Of a DNA stretch of 18,495 nucleotides, positions 1 through 6,714 are shown piece after piece; the first letter of the stretch is position 1, and each line of letters starts with the position of its first letter. The notes below the pieces were generated by a model. The model searched no databases. It was not told where the DNA came from and saw only the letters and a list, made by a program, of their open reading frames with translations. The position numbers and the translations under genes were made by a program. This DNA comes from an uncultured Porphyromonas sp. (GTDB lineage: Bacteria > Bacteroidota > Bacteroidia > Bacteroidales > Porphyromonadaceae). The stretch spans positions 1 through 18,495 of the forward strand of contig NZ_CAJZFJ010000044.1 in assembly GCF_915070105.1 (NCBI RefSeq). The letters run 5' to 3'.

Positions 1-100
1 AGTAGGAGGGAATGCTATGGGAAATAAGCAAAAAGCCATCTCTCTAGAAGATAAAAGTACAGACCTACAAACGAGGCGATCTACACTCGCTAGGAGATAA
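1..100 (+). CDS. Possible C-terminal end of a CDS, or a 27-codon ORF
   Basis: The frame starting at base 2 is open from the left edge to a TAA at 98-100, so this could be the tail of a gene that begins outside the window. An ATG at 17-19 also opens a 27-codon ORF in the same frame, preceded by an AGGAGG run at 4-9. A strong Shine-Dalgarno is uncommon in Bacteroidota, so it may be chance. The peptide is short, charged and low in complexity (ends TRRSTLARR). I recognise no family. The neighbouring tRNA is on the opposite strand, so operon context does not help. Confidence 0.2.
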   Translation, partial: VGGNAMGNKQKAISLEDKSTDLQTRRSTLARR

Positions 101-124
101 GGTGTCAAGTAGAGGAAAATATCA

Positions 125-162
125 CTGCTACACTAATTTCTACACCTGATTTTGTGTAGCAG
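125..162. other. Inverted repeat (hairpin)
   Basis: CTGCTACAC at 125-133 is the reverse complement of GTGTAGCAG at 154-162, with a 20-nt loop. Neither side has a clean T-run. On the minus strand the stem is followed by TGATATTTTCC, which is only a weak terminator tail. It could be a 3' structure for a gene left of the window; function unknown. Confidence 0.3.
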
Positions 163-227
163 AGCTGACCGATTGATGACGATTAGAGCCTAGGGTTAAC
201 CTGTCAGGTTTATGGACTGTATACAAA

Positions 228-262
228 GAAAAATCGTTGTAAGACCATGTCCTACAACGATT
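228..262 (-). terminator. Rho-independent terminator of tRNA-Ser
   Basis: A perfect 10-bp inverted repeat (232-241 with 253-262, AATCGTTGTA/TACAACGATT) closes an 11-nt loop. Read on the minus strand it ends in a run of five T (complement of the As at 228-232). It lies 25 nt downstream of the tRNA 3' end, which fits a monocistronic tRNA transcript. Confidence 0.8.
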
Positions 263-287
263 ACTGATTGATTGAAACCTTCATCTG

Positions 288-375
288 CGGAGAGAGCGGG
301 ATTCGAACCCGCGAAACGCTTTTGGCGTTTACACACTTTCCAGGCGTGCCTCTTCAACCACTCGAGCACCTCTCC
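288..375 (-). tRNA. tRNA-Ser (anticodon GGA)
   Basis: The minus strand folds into a complete class II tRNA. The acceptor stem GGAGAGG pairs with TCTCTCC (last pair G-U), and the discriminator base is G73, as expected for serine tRNAs. The T-arm is GCGGG-TTCGAAT-CCCGC. The anticodon arm is CACGC-CTGGAAA-GTGTG with anticodon GGA at 341-339, reading UCC and UCU. The long variable arm (AAACGC...GCGTTT) is the hallmark of tRNA-Ser. The 3' CCA is not encoded (CAG follows), so it must be added after transcription. A promoter lies at 418-447 and a terminator at 228-262, so the gene appears to be its own transcription unit. Confidence 0.96.
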
Positions 376-417
376 TTTCCACAAGATTTCACTTAGGGTA
401 GTCCCCTAAATGCGCCA

Positions 418-447
418 CAAAGGTAGCAATATATCCTCATTCTGCAA
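418..447 (-). promoter_or_regulatory. Bacteroidota-type promoter of tRNA-Ser
   Basis: On the minus strand the -7 element TACCTTTG (418-425) matches TAnnTTTG exactly. A TTG (-33 element, 445-447) lies 19 bp upstream. This places the start point near 411-412, about 36 nt before the mature tRNA 5' end, leaving a short leader for RNase P to remove. Confidence 0.75.
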
Positions 448-724
448 AATGCCGTTCGATACGCTACCCGCTTAGGTCTTCCCTACCCATCAGTCTCTAT
501 CAGCTCCCTACCCTAAGTCACCTTATCTTCCCTGTCCAAATCGCTGGCTTTTCCCGACTCTCCTCTTAGTTATTCTTCCAACCCGAGCCTACATACCCTT
601 CCCCCTAAAGTAGGTTAGAGGCGATGCATGATCTCCTTTGCACACTCTAGGCTTTGGCTCTTGGGGGATATTATTTCATGTCCTAGGGAGCCTTAGACGT
701 ATCCCTAGAGTGCCTAGACGTTAG

Positions 725-760
725 CCCCGAGGAGAGCTGTATGCAAGAGCTCTCCCGGGG
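725..760. other. GC-rich hairpin in intergenic DNA
   Basis: CCCCG-A-GGAGAGCT (725-738) pairs with AGCTCTCC-CGGGG (748-760), leaving one bulged A and a 9-nt loop. There is no T-run on either strand, so it is not a standard terminator. It lies just upstream of the 22-bp repeats. The 13-mer TAGCCCCGAGGAG at 722-734 recurs at 11830-11842 inside the import operon. Confidence 0.45.
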
Positions 761-777
761 ACATACTTAGAGCGAGG

Positions 778-843
778 TTGTGTACACGTGGGTATACAGT
801 TGTATACACGCAGGTACACTGTTGTGTACACACGTGTATACTC
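778..843. repeat. Three tandem imperfect 22-bp repeats
   Basis: Three head-to-tail units of exactly 22 bp (778-799, 800-821, 822-843), each starting TTG and containing GTACAC or GTATAC palindromic cores: units read TTGTGTACACG..., TTGTATACACG... and TTGTGTACACA.... Twenty-two bp is close to two helical turns, so the palindromic cores fall on one face of the DNA. They could be an array of protein-binding sites or a decayed minisatellite. There are no unique spacers, so this is not a CRISPR array. Confidence 0.65.
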
Positions 844-1130
844 ACCCCTCCTAAGTAGTAGGTATACGCTAGGTATGGCTACAGCTAGGATACAGATACC
901 TCTATCTTCGGAGTATGCTCCTTGACTACTTTGCTCTCACACTAGAGTGACTTCATGCCACGGTCCTCTCCCTACAGCCCTCCCTGCTCTCTCGTGCGCG
1001 CGTATCATTATTATAGTGATCTGTCTGGGGGGGGACGATCTGGGAGGAGTAGAGCCCATAGGAGGCAGGCAGGCATCACCGCCCACCCTAACTACCTCTG
1101 TTTCTTGCTCCTCGAGAGGAGGCAAGAGGA

Positions 1131-1202
1131 CATACCGAGAGCGCACTAGAGGACATATAATGTTCGCCCTCGTCACCTATGTAAGGTGACGAAGGCGAAC
1201 AT
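1131..1202 (+). repeat. Composite palindromic repeat, copy 1
   Basis: The 15-bp motif CATACCGAGAGCGCA (1131-1145) is followed by 14 bp (1146-1159) and a hairpin with 18-nt arms (1160-1177 and 1185-1202, one C-A mismatch) around the loop TATGTAA. The inner arm TCACC/GGTGA and loop are shared with the copies at 6643-6714 and 18424-18495. The right end runs into CATACCGAGTCC (1200-1211), a shorter variant of the motif also present beside copy 2. No T-run follows on either strand. It lies about 160 bp upstream of the PpiD-like gene's promoter. Confidence 0.8.
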
Positions 1203-1346
1203 ACCGAGTCCGCACCAGAGGTCATTACGTGTTCGTAGATGGGCTCTCAGAATGCCCGCCACGACGGCTCTCTGGGAGGACAGCCTACGCAGGCTTCGGA
1301 AGGGGACTATAGGGGGAACGGACAAAGGACGGGGCATAATAGGATC

Positions 1347-1373
1347 TCTTGCCTATTCATATCTTGCCTATTC
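1347..1373 (+). repeat. Direct repeat overlapping the -33 element
   Basis: The 12-mer TCTTGCCTATTC occurs at 1347-1358 and again at 1362-1373, with a 3-nt spacer. The second copy contains the TTG used as the -33 element. It may be an operator for an envelope-stress or other regulator, or simple slippage; no known consensus is recognised. Confidence 0.45.
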
Positions 1374-1394
1374 GTTAGAGTGTTTGTATCTTTG
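1364..1394 (+). promoter_or_regulatory. Promoter of the PpiD-like gene
   Basis: TATCTTTG (1387-1394) is a perfect TAnnTTTG -7 element. TTG at 1364-1366 lies 20 bp upstream and serves as -33. The start point would be near 1400, giving a leader of about 50 nt. Two direct copies of TCTTGCCTATTC (1347-1358 and 1362-1373, 15 bp apart) overlap the -33 region and could bind a regulator. Confidence 0.75.
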
Positions 1395-1449
1395 TGGCTC
1401 AAAGAATTGAATATAAACACTCTTATATAATTATAGGTAATCAGATACA

Positions 1450-3606
1450 ATGGCAGTATTAGAGAAGATCCGTAGCCACTCGGTCATGCTCGTTGTCATC
1501 ATTGGGATAGCCTTGGCAGGCTTTGTCATCGGTGACCTCTTTACCAGTGGGCGCACCTTCTGGAGCAAGAATGAGCAGGTCGCCCTATCTATCGATGGGA
1601 AGGACATTTCGATCCAAGACTACAGCGCCCGCCTAGAGCAGCTCCAGGCACAGTCCGAGGCACAAGGTCAGCTAACCGATGAGCAGCGCATGCAGCTCAA
1701 TAACCAACTCGCACAGCAGTACCTCTCGGAGTATGCACTAGAGAAGGTCTCAGGCGCCATCGGACTGAGCGTCTCGGATGATGAGCTCTATGCCCTACTC
1801 GTAGGTAAGGGGATCTCCCCCTCTCCGCTGGCCTCCCAGTTCTTCGGGACGACAGATGAGAAGCAGGTCAATGAGTTCATCCGCCAGCTCTCCGACAAGC
1901 AGATCCAGGCAGCCCCCCAAGACCAGCGTCAGCAGCTACGTGCGATGCAGGCGCAGTTCACCCTACTGCAGGAGCAGATCCGCACACAGCGTCTACAGCA
2001 GAAGCTCGGGACACTACTCTCTCGTACCTATAAGCTGAACGACCTTGACCGTGAGCTCTCTCTCGGCAACGAGACCCGTACCGTGGCACTCGTACGTACC
2101 TCCTCGGCTATGATCGCCGACTCCACGGCTAAGCCAAGCGATGCCGAGGTGCAGAAGTACTACGACAGCCATAAGGACTTCTACCGCATGCAGTACCCGC
2201 TCACTGAGGTCAGCTATATCAGTCTACAGGTCGTCCCCTCGCAGGCAGACTACAAGGCTGCCGAGCAGGAGAAGACCAAGGCTGTAGAAGAGCTACGTCA
2301 GGCCTCCGCCTCCAGCATCGAGAGCACCCTACGTGCCTACTCTACCTCCAGCAAGTACTTCAGCTCCGTCTACCTCACAGGTGCTGAGCTCGACGAGCTA
2401 GGTCTAGGTGCCGAGCAGGTCGCCTTCGTCAAGAGCGCAGAGGTCGGTGCAGTCCTAGACCCACAGCTCGTAAACGATCGCTACGAGATCGCTAAGCTCG
2501 TCGGCAAGAAGAGCTCTACAGGTGCTCTCTCTGTCCGTATGATCATCCTCAACGACAGTCTCAAGACTCAGACCGATAGCCTCCTCAACGCCCTCAACGG
2601 GGGTGCGAGCTTCGCCGAACTAGCCCGGAAGCACAGCATCGACCCACAGACAGCTGGACGAGGTGGTCTAATCTCTATACCCAACCGCTTCGGCACGGAG
2701 GATAGCACCTTCTCCGAGCACATGCTCTATCAGCTCGGTGCCAATTCTGGACTGAAGCTCGATACCCTCTATCAGGTGCCCGTCGGCACTGTCGTGCGTC
2801 TCGGCCAAGCTCCTCTCTCCATCCTCGTGAAGGCAGAGAATGCACAGCCCGCAGTAGAGAAGTATCAGGTGGCTTTCCTTTCGATCCCTGCGACCTTCTC
2901 CCCCGACACCTACAATGCCAAGTATAGTGCGATGAACAAGATCCTCGGCGAAGGCGGAGGCTTCGAAGCCATGGCACAGAAGGCACAGAAGGAGGGCTTC
3001 AACGTCTCTCGTAACGTCCTCGTGACCACACAGAGCCCCATGCTCGGTCAGGTTCCTAGCTCTCGCCAGATCGTAAGCTGGGCGATCAATGCCAAGGATG
3101 GTGAGGTCAGCCCCAAGCTCTACACTTGTGGCACTGACTACCTCGTGATCCCAGCCGTAGGGAAGCATATTCCCGCTGGCTTCGCACCCCTCTCAGCTGT
3201 CAAGGATGAGATCTTTGCCTACCTAGCTGGGCAGAAGAAGGCAGAGCAGCTTGCCAAGAGCCTAGAGGCTAAGAAGCTCACCAGCCTCGATGCCTACGCT
3301 GCTGACCTACAGTCCAAGGTCGATACCCTCGTCGATGTCAGCTACGTCGTACGTGGCAGCGAGCCAGCTACCTTCAATGGCATCGCGATGACGACGCCCG
3401 TTGGTCAGCTCTCCAAGCCCTTCGCAGCGAACAATACCGAGGTGATGGTCCTACAGCCCGTAGCTAAGACCCCAGTAGACAAGGTCGCTGCTAAGGCTCA
3501 GTTCCAGCAGCAGGAGGCTGGGCTCGCTCGCCAGTATGGCTATCGTGCCTTCGCTGACTACATCCAGCGTCTGAAGATACAGGACAATAGAGCTCGCTTC
3601 TACTAG
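1450..3606 (+). CDS. PpiD/SurA-like peptidylprolyl isomerase, inner-membrane anchored
   Basis: A 718-residue periplasmic folding factor of the SurA_N/rotamase type, expected to help outer-membrane and secreted proteins fold after they leave the Sec channel. A short basic N-terminus is followed by one hydrophobic segment (about residues 12-30), which acts as a signal anchor and leaves the rest in the periplasm. A Gln-rich helical SurA-like N-domain follows (about 45-225). A parvulin domain begins near residue 360: VRMIIL, then GASFAELARKHSIDP, then AGRGGLISIP, the usual rotamase pattern. A helical C-terminal part completes the PpiD layout, and the length matches Bacteroidota PpiD homologues. 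The ATG has no Shine-Dalgarno but lies about 50 nt after a perfect promoter. It appears to be a single-gene transcript ended by the hairpin at 3690-3733. Whether the rotamase domain is active cannot be judged here. Confidence 0.9.
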   Translation: MAVLEKIRSHSVMLVVIIGIALAGFVIGDLFTSGRTFWSKNEQVALSIDGKDISIQDYSARLEQLQAQSEAQGQLTDEQRMQLNNQLAQQYLSEYALEKVSGAIGLSVSDDELYALLVGKGISPSPLASQFFGTTDEKQVNEFIRQLSDKQIQAAPQDQRQQLRAMQAQFTLLQEQIRTQRLQQKLGTLLSRTYKLNDLDRELSLGNETRTVALVRTSSAMIADSTAKPSDAEVQKYYDSHKDFYRMQYPLTEVSYISLQVVPSQADYKAAEQEKTKAVEELRQASASSIESTLRAYSTSSKYFSSVYLTGAELDELGLGAEQVAFVKSAEVGAVLDPQLVNDRYEIAKLVGKKSSTGALSVRMIILNDSLKTQTDSLLNALNGGASFAELARKHSIDPQTAGRGGLISIPNRFGTEDSTFSEHMLYQLGANSGLKLDTLYQVPVGTVVRLGQAPLSILVKAENAQPAVEKYQVAFLSIPATFSPDTYNAKYSAMNKILGEGGGFEAMAQKAQKEGFNVSRNVLVTTQSPMLGQVPSSRQIVSWAINAKDGEVSPKLYTCGTDYLVIPAVGKHIPAGFAPLSAVKDEIFAYLAGQKKAEQLAKSLEAKKLTSLDAYAADLQSKVDTLVDVSYVVRGSEPATFNGIAMTTPVGQLSKPFAANNTEVMVLQPVAKTPVDKVAAKAQFQQQEAGLARQYGYRAFADYIQRLKIQDNRARFY

Positions 3607-3609
3607 TCC

Positions 3610-3663
3610 CGCCCTACCCGCTCCGTGGCATCGCCACGAGAGGCGGTATCTCACGACAGGGCG
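3610..3663 (+). other. Nested hairpin in the 3' region of the PpiD-like gene
   Basis: Three stems nest inside each other just after the stop codon: CGCCCT (3610-3615) with AGGGCG (3658-3663), CCGCTC (3618-3623) with GAG-GCGG (about 3639-3646, one bulge), and an apical CGTGGC (3624-3629) with GCCACG (3633-3638) and a 3-nt loop. No T-run follows; the true terminator is 27 nt further on. It may stabilise the mRNA 3' end or be part of a 3'-UTR-derived RNA. Confidence 0.4.
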
Positions 3664-3689
3664 AACTCTTTCGTACCGACATTAGTTAT

Positions 3690-3735
3690 ACAAAGGCTGT
3701 CCTAGGGCTTATTTCCCTTAGGACAGCCTTTGTTA
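3690..3735 (+). terminator. Intrinsic terminator after the PpiD-like gene
   Basis: A 15-bp perfect stem (3690-3704 with 3719-3733, ACAAAGGCTGTCCTA and its complement) has a 14-nt apical region that can pair further (GGG with CCC). The 3' arm ends CCTTTGTT, a modest U-tract. It lies 84 nt after the PpiD-like stop and 34 nt before rlmN, so it should separate the two units, though readthrough into rlmN is possible because no clear promoter is seen in the 34-nt gap. Confidence 0.65.
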
Positions 3736-3766
3736 ATAAGATTACTTTCACCCACCACTAAGGACG

Positions 3767-4825
3767 ATGACCCCAACCCCACAGAAGCGTATCCTACTCG
3801 GCCTAACCCTCGAGGAGCTTACCACTGTCGTCACCGAGCTCGGTATGCCTCGCTTCACAGCCCGGCAGATAGCTGGATGGCTCTACGACAAGCGTGTGAG
3901 CGAGATCGACGAGATGACGAACATCTCTAAGGCCAATCGCCTCCTACTCTCGGAGCACTTCGAGGTAGGGCGTAGCCTGCCGATCACGAGCGAACTATCC
4001 CGTGACGGTACACGTAAGTACCTCTTCCGTGTGCGCTCTGGTGGACTCGTCGAGGCGGTCTACATCCCCGAGAAGGATCGGGCTACGCTCTGTATCTCCT
4101 CGCAGGTAGGGTGCAAGATGGACTGCCTCTTCTGCATGACGGGCAAGCAGGGCTTCCGTGGCAACCTCTCCGCAGGCGAGATCCTCAACCAAGTACTCTC
4201 TGTCGAAGAGTCCCCCAAACTAACCAACATCGTTTACATGGGTATGGGTGAGCCTCTGGACAATGCCACCAATGTCCTCTCCAGCATCTCGGTGATGACG
4301 GCTTCGTGGGGACTCGGCTGGTCACCCAAGCGCCTCACTCTGTCCACCGTCGGGGTACGTCGTGGGCTGGAGCGGTTCCTCGGCGAGACGACTTGTCACC
4401 TAGCCGTGAGCCTGCACAACCCCTTCCACGAAGGTCGCCTTGAGCTCATGCCCGCCGAGGGGGGAATGCCCCTAGAGGACACGCTACGTATGATTCGTGA
4501 GGCAGACTTCACGGGGCAGCGCCGTGTCTCCTTTGAGTACATCGTCTTCGAGGGAGTCAATGATAGTCTCCAGCACGCAGAGGAACTCGCAAGGCTTCTA
4601 CGTGGCATCCCTTGTAGGATCAATCTCATCCCCTTCCACCAGATCCCAGGAGTACCCCTGCGACCCCTGACGGCTGAGGGTATGGAGCGCTTCAAGGGTT
4701 GGCTCGAGACCCGGGGCTATGTCACGACCATACGTACCTCCCGTGGGGAGGACATCTCGGCAGCCTGTGGGATGCTCTCCACCAAGGAGCAGATGGCAGG
4801 GGGAGCATCCCAAGCCTCACACTAA
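3767..4825 (+). CDS. rlmN: Dual-specificity 23S rRNA/tRNA adenine-C2 methyltransferase RlmN
   Basis: A radical-SAM enzyme that methylates C2 of A2503 in 23S rRNA and of A37 in some tRNAs, in the cytoplasm, tuning translational accuracy and peptidyl-transferase behaviour. The 352-residue protein has the RlmN/Cfr iron-sulfur motif CxxxCxxC as C116-KMD-C120-LF-C123, the SAM-binding GMGEP at 159-163, and the C-terminal catalytic cysteine C334 in SAACGML that forms the methylene-thioether intermediate. Length is normal. The start is the first ATG after the upstream terminator; no Shine-Dalgarno is visible. recF begins only 15 nt downstream, so rlmN, recF and the DciA-like gene are probably co-transcribed. 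No well-formed promoter is seen between 3734 and 3766. Cfr resistance enzymes share the fold, but the housekeeping context and sequence favour RlmN. Confidence 0.95.
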   Translation: MTPTPQKRILLGLTLEELTTVVTELGMPRFTARQIAGWLYDKRVSEIDEMTNISKANRLLLSEHFEVGRSLPITSELSRDGTRKYLFRVRSGGLVEAVYIPEKDRATLCISSQVGCKMDCLFCMTGKQGFRGNLSAGEILNQVLSVEESPKLTNIVYMGMGEPLDNATNVLSSISVMTASWGLGWSPKRLTLSTVGVRRGLERFLGETTCHLAVSLHNPFHEGRLELMPAEGGMPLEDTLRMIREADFTGQRRVSFEYIVFEGVNDSLQHAEELARLLRGIPCRINLIPFHQIPGVPLRPLTAEGMERFKGWLETRGYVTTIRTSRGEDISAACGMLSTKEQMAGGASQASH

Positions 4826-4840
4826 CGAGCACCTACGACC

Positions 4841-5968
4841 GTGATACTTACCCGACTCCATCTGATCGACTTCAAGAGCATAGTCACCGCCAGCTGTGAC
4901 TTCTCGCCCAAGGTGAACTGCTTCATCGGCCTCAACGGCATGGGCAAGACCAATATGCTCGATGCCCTACACTACCTCTCCTTCACCAAGAGCCACCTCT
5001 CTATCACCGATACCCTAGCAGTCAGACGTGGGCAGGAGCGGGCTCTGCTGGAGGGCACCTACCAGAGTGATCACGGCGATGAGCGACACCTACTGCTACA
5101 GATACGACCGGGTGCAAGGAAGGTGCTCAAGCGTAACCGCAAGGAGTACACGCGCCTCAGTGAGCATATCGGTGCCTTTCCCCTCGTAATCGCCTCCCCA
5201 CAGGACTACCAACTGATCCTAGGGGGGAGTGAGGAGCGCAGACGCTTCGTCGATCGTCAGCTCTCCCAGCAGGACAGCGTCTATATGGCGGCCTTGGCGC
5301 AGTATCATCGGGTCCTGGAGCAACGCAATACGCTCCTCAAGGCTCCCTCCACTCCCTCCCCCAGCGTGCTCGATGTACTCGACCTCCAGCTCGAGCAAGT
5401 CTCCCCGATCATCTTCAATAGGCGAAAGCGCTTCGTCGAGCAGTTTGTCCCCCTCTTCCAGCGTTACTATACTGCGATCAGTGGTGGGCAGGAGCAGGTG
5501 AGCCTCAGCTACCTCTCTCCGCTGGAGAGCACCGAGGGACATATCGCCGACCTACTGCGTGAGAGCCGAGAGCGGGATCGTATCCTAGGGCATACCAGCG
5601 TAGGCCTGCATCGGGATGATTTGCTGATGCTCCTAGATGGAGAACTCATACGTCGCATCGGCTCCGAGGGGCAAAACAAGACCTACCTCCTAGCGCTTAA
5701 GTTCGCCCAATACACCCTCCTCTCTGAGACCAACCCCGAGCGTCCACTCCTGCTGCTGGACGACATCTTCGACAAGCTCGATGCCGAGCGTGTCGCACGG
5801 ATCATCCACCTCGTCGGCGGGAGTGACTTCGGGCAGATCTTTATCACCGACACCAATAGAGAGCACCTCGATGAGTTGGTCGGAAGCTGGGGAAGGGACT
5901 ACCGACTCTTTGAGGTCGTCGAGGGTGCACTCCATCTAATCGCCGAGCAAGCAAATGAAGCGAAGTGA
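4841..5968 (+). CDS. recF: DNA replication and repair protein RecF
   Basis: RecF is an SMC/Rad50-like ATPase that binds gapped DNA and, with RecO and RecR, loads RecA at stalled forks. The 375-residue protein starts with MILTRLHLIDFKS, the typical RecF beginning. Walker A is G30-LNGMG-K36-T37. The RecF/ABC signature region is GSEGQNKTYLLALKFAQ (274-290), and Walker B is PLLLLDDIFDKLD with D307 and D308, followed by a D-loop-like segment. The family motif GGSEERRRFVDR lies at about 128-139. All catalytic motifs are intact and length is normal. It sits 15 nt after rlmN and overlaps the next gene by 14 nt, which indicates translational coupling. dnaN and dnaA, frequent neighbours elsewhere, are absent. 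Confidence 0.95.
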   Translation: MILTRLHLIDFKSIVTASCDFSPKVNCFIGLNGMGKTNMLDALHYLSFTKSHLSITDTLAVRRGQERALLEGTYQSDHGDERHLLLQIRPGARKVLKRNRKEYTRLSEHIGAFPLVIASPQDYQLILGGSEERRRFVDRQLSQQDSVYMAALAQYHRVLEQRNTLLKAPSTPSPSVLDVLDLQLEQVSPIIFNRRKRFVEQFVPLFQRYYTAISGGQEQVSLSYLSPLESTEGHIADLLRESRERDRILGHTSVGLHRDDLLMLLDGELIRRIGSEGQNKTYLLALKFAQYTLLSETNPERPLLLLDDIFDKLDAERVARIIHLVGGSDFGQIFITDTNREHLDELVGSWGRDYRLFEVVEGALHLIAEQANEAK

Positions 5969-6245
5969 GACCATAAACTTCCGTGAGGCACTGGCCAACC
6001 TCTGGGACGAAGACCCCGAGATGTACGAGCAGCTCCTAGAGCACCGTGCGCTAGACCACCTGCCCATACTCCTAGGCTCACTCTCCCGATGGGTCGGGGA
6101 GACTCGTATCGACGATGGTGTACTGCGTATCCGTACGACCTCACCGATCGCACGGCAGGAGCTTAACCTGAGACTAAACACCCTTCGCCAGCAGCTCAAT
6201 AGCCACCTCCAGGCCGAGCTCATTCGCATCATTCAGGTCTATTGA
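5955..6245 (+). CDS. DUF721/DciA-like protein
   Basis: A 96-residue protein that fits the DUF721 family, whose best-known member DciA helps place the replicative helicase DnaB on DNA in bacteria lacking DnaC-type loaders. Visible features are an N-terminal helical part, the segment WVGETRIDDGVLRIRTTSP (about 46-64), and a C-terminal amphipathic region (ARQELNLRLNTLRQQLN) ending in IRIIQVY, the usual layout of short DUF721 proteins. The gene overlaps the end of recF by 14 nt in another frame, a common arrangement in Bacteroidota. The start ATG at 5955 gives the full domain. The call as a helicase loader is by family and context only, since the family is divergent. A terminator follows at 6312-6369. 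Confidence 0.8.
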   Translation: MKRSETINFREALANLWDEDPEMYEQLLEHRALDHLPILLGSLSRWVGETRIDDGVLRIRTTSPIARQELNLRLNTLRQQLNSHLQAELIRIIQVY

Positions 6246-6311
6246 CCGCCCCCGCTTCCGCACGTCCTCCCGACTTGACGGTGAGTGACAAATCGCACCT
6301 CGACATACCCC

Positions 6312-6369
6312 AAAGAAAGTCCCCCACAGCTAGAGCCCTAATTGCTCCAGCTATGGGGGACTTCTCTTT
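6312..6369 (+). terminator. Intrinsic terminator of the rlmN-recF-DciA-like operon
   Basis: AGTCCCCCA (6319-6326 region) pairs with TGGGGGACT (6354-6362), continued inward by AGCT/AGCT and GAGC/GCTC around the loop CCTAATT, with small mismatches. The outer AAAG/CTTT extends the pairing. The 3' side ends ACTTCTCTTT, a U-rich but interrupted tail. It lies about 70 nt after the DciA-like stop. Confidence 0.6.
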
Positions 6370-6642
6370 GGCCTCTTCCTCCAAGTCCTCTCCTCGGGGA
6401 ACACCACCCTTCGCCTCTATCGGATATGCCCCCTCACTCTAAGAGGACAGCATATACCCGAGCTAGCGGGAGCAACATACCCCGAATTATAGCCCCAACA
6501 TACCCATACTCTCTAGGGGATAAACGACACCTGCACAATGAGGACAAAACTTCCTACTCTAGAGCACTTGAGACTAGGCCGTGAAGCCCATTCCGAGAGC
6601 CCTATCCTAGGGCATATCGTGACCCCTAAAATAGGTCCTATA

Positions 6643-6714
6643 ATGATCGCACCCATCACCTATGTAAGGTGACGGGTGCGATCATACCGAGTCCTCTACT
6701 GCGCTCTCGGTATG
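6643..6714 (-). repeat. Composite palindromic repeat, copy 2
   Basis: Read on the minus strand: motif CATACCGAGAGCGCA (6714-6700), 14 bp (6699-6686), then the hairpin (arms 6668-6685 and 6643-6660, loop 6661-6667, one A-C mismatch). In this orientation the loop reads TTACATA as in copy 3. The arms share only the loop-proximal part with the other copies; the outer half (ATGATCGCACCC) is different yet self-complementary. CATACCGAGTCC (6683-6694) abuts the hairpin and can pair with GGTATG-side sequence at 6706-6714, giving an alternative stem. It lies between convergent genes, so it is not a promoter element here. Confidence 0.8.

Larger units (their letters stand above)
376..1449. other. Long intergenic stretch without a convincing gene
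   Basis: About 1.07 kb between the tRNA and the PpiD-like gene. It holds the tRNA promoter (418-447), a hairpin (725-760), a 22-bp triplicate repeat (778-843), a run of eight G (1027-1034), the first copy of the composite palindromic repeat (1131-1202) and the promoter of the PpiD-like gene (1364-1394). Short ORFs of 60-80 codons on both strands around 940-1430 overlap each other and the repeats, show no protein-like composition and are not called. Such a long gap is unusual beside the tightly packed genes that follow. Confidence 0.7.

Noticed and set aside
196..384. A 62-codon minus-strand ORF
   Set aside because: It covers the complete tRNA-Ser and its terminator, which explain the sequence.
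778..843. CRISPR array
   Set aside because: The units abut directly with no unique spacers, there are only three, and no cas genes are in the window.
1131..1202. The repeat hairpins as intrinsic terminators
   Set aside because: No T-run follows the stem on either strand in copies 1 or 2, copy 1 lies upstream of a promoter, and copy 3 has its own terminator beside it.
937..1430. Several 60-80 codon ORFs on both strands before the PpiD-like gene
   Set aside because: They overlap one another and the composite repeat, lack promoters and show no protein-like pattern.
2668..3168. A 166-codon minus-strand open frame
   Set aside because: It is antisense to the intact PpiD-like gene and has low-complexity composition; no promoter faces it.
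3767..4825. Cfr-type antibiotic resistance methyltransferase
   Set aside because: Same fold and motifs, but the residues and housekeeping neighbours (recF, DciA-like gene) fit RlmN, and there are no signs of transfer.
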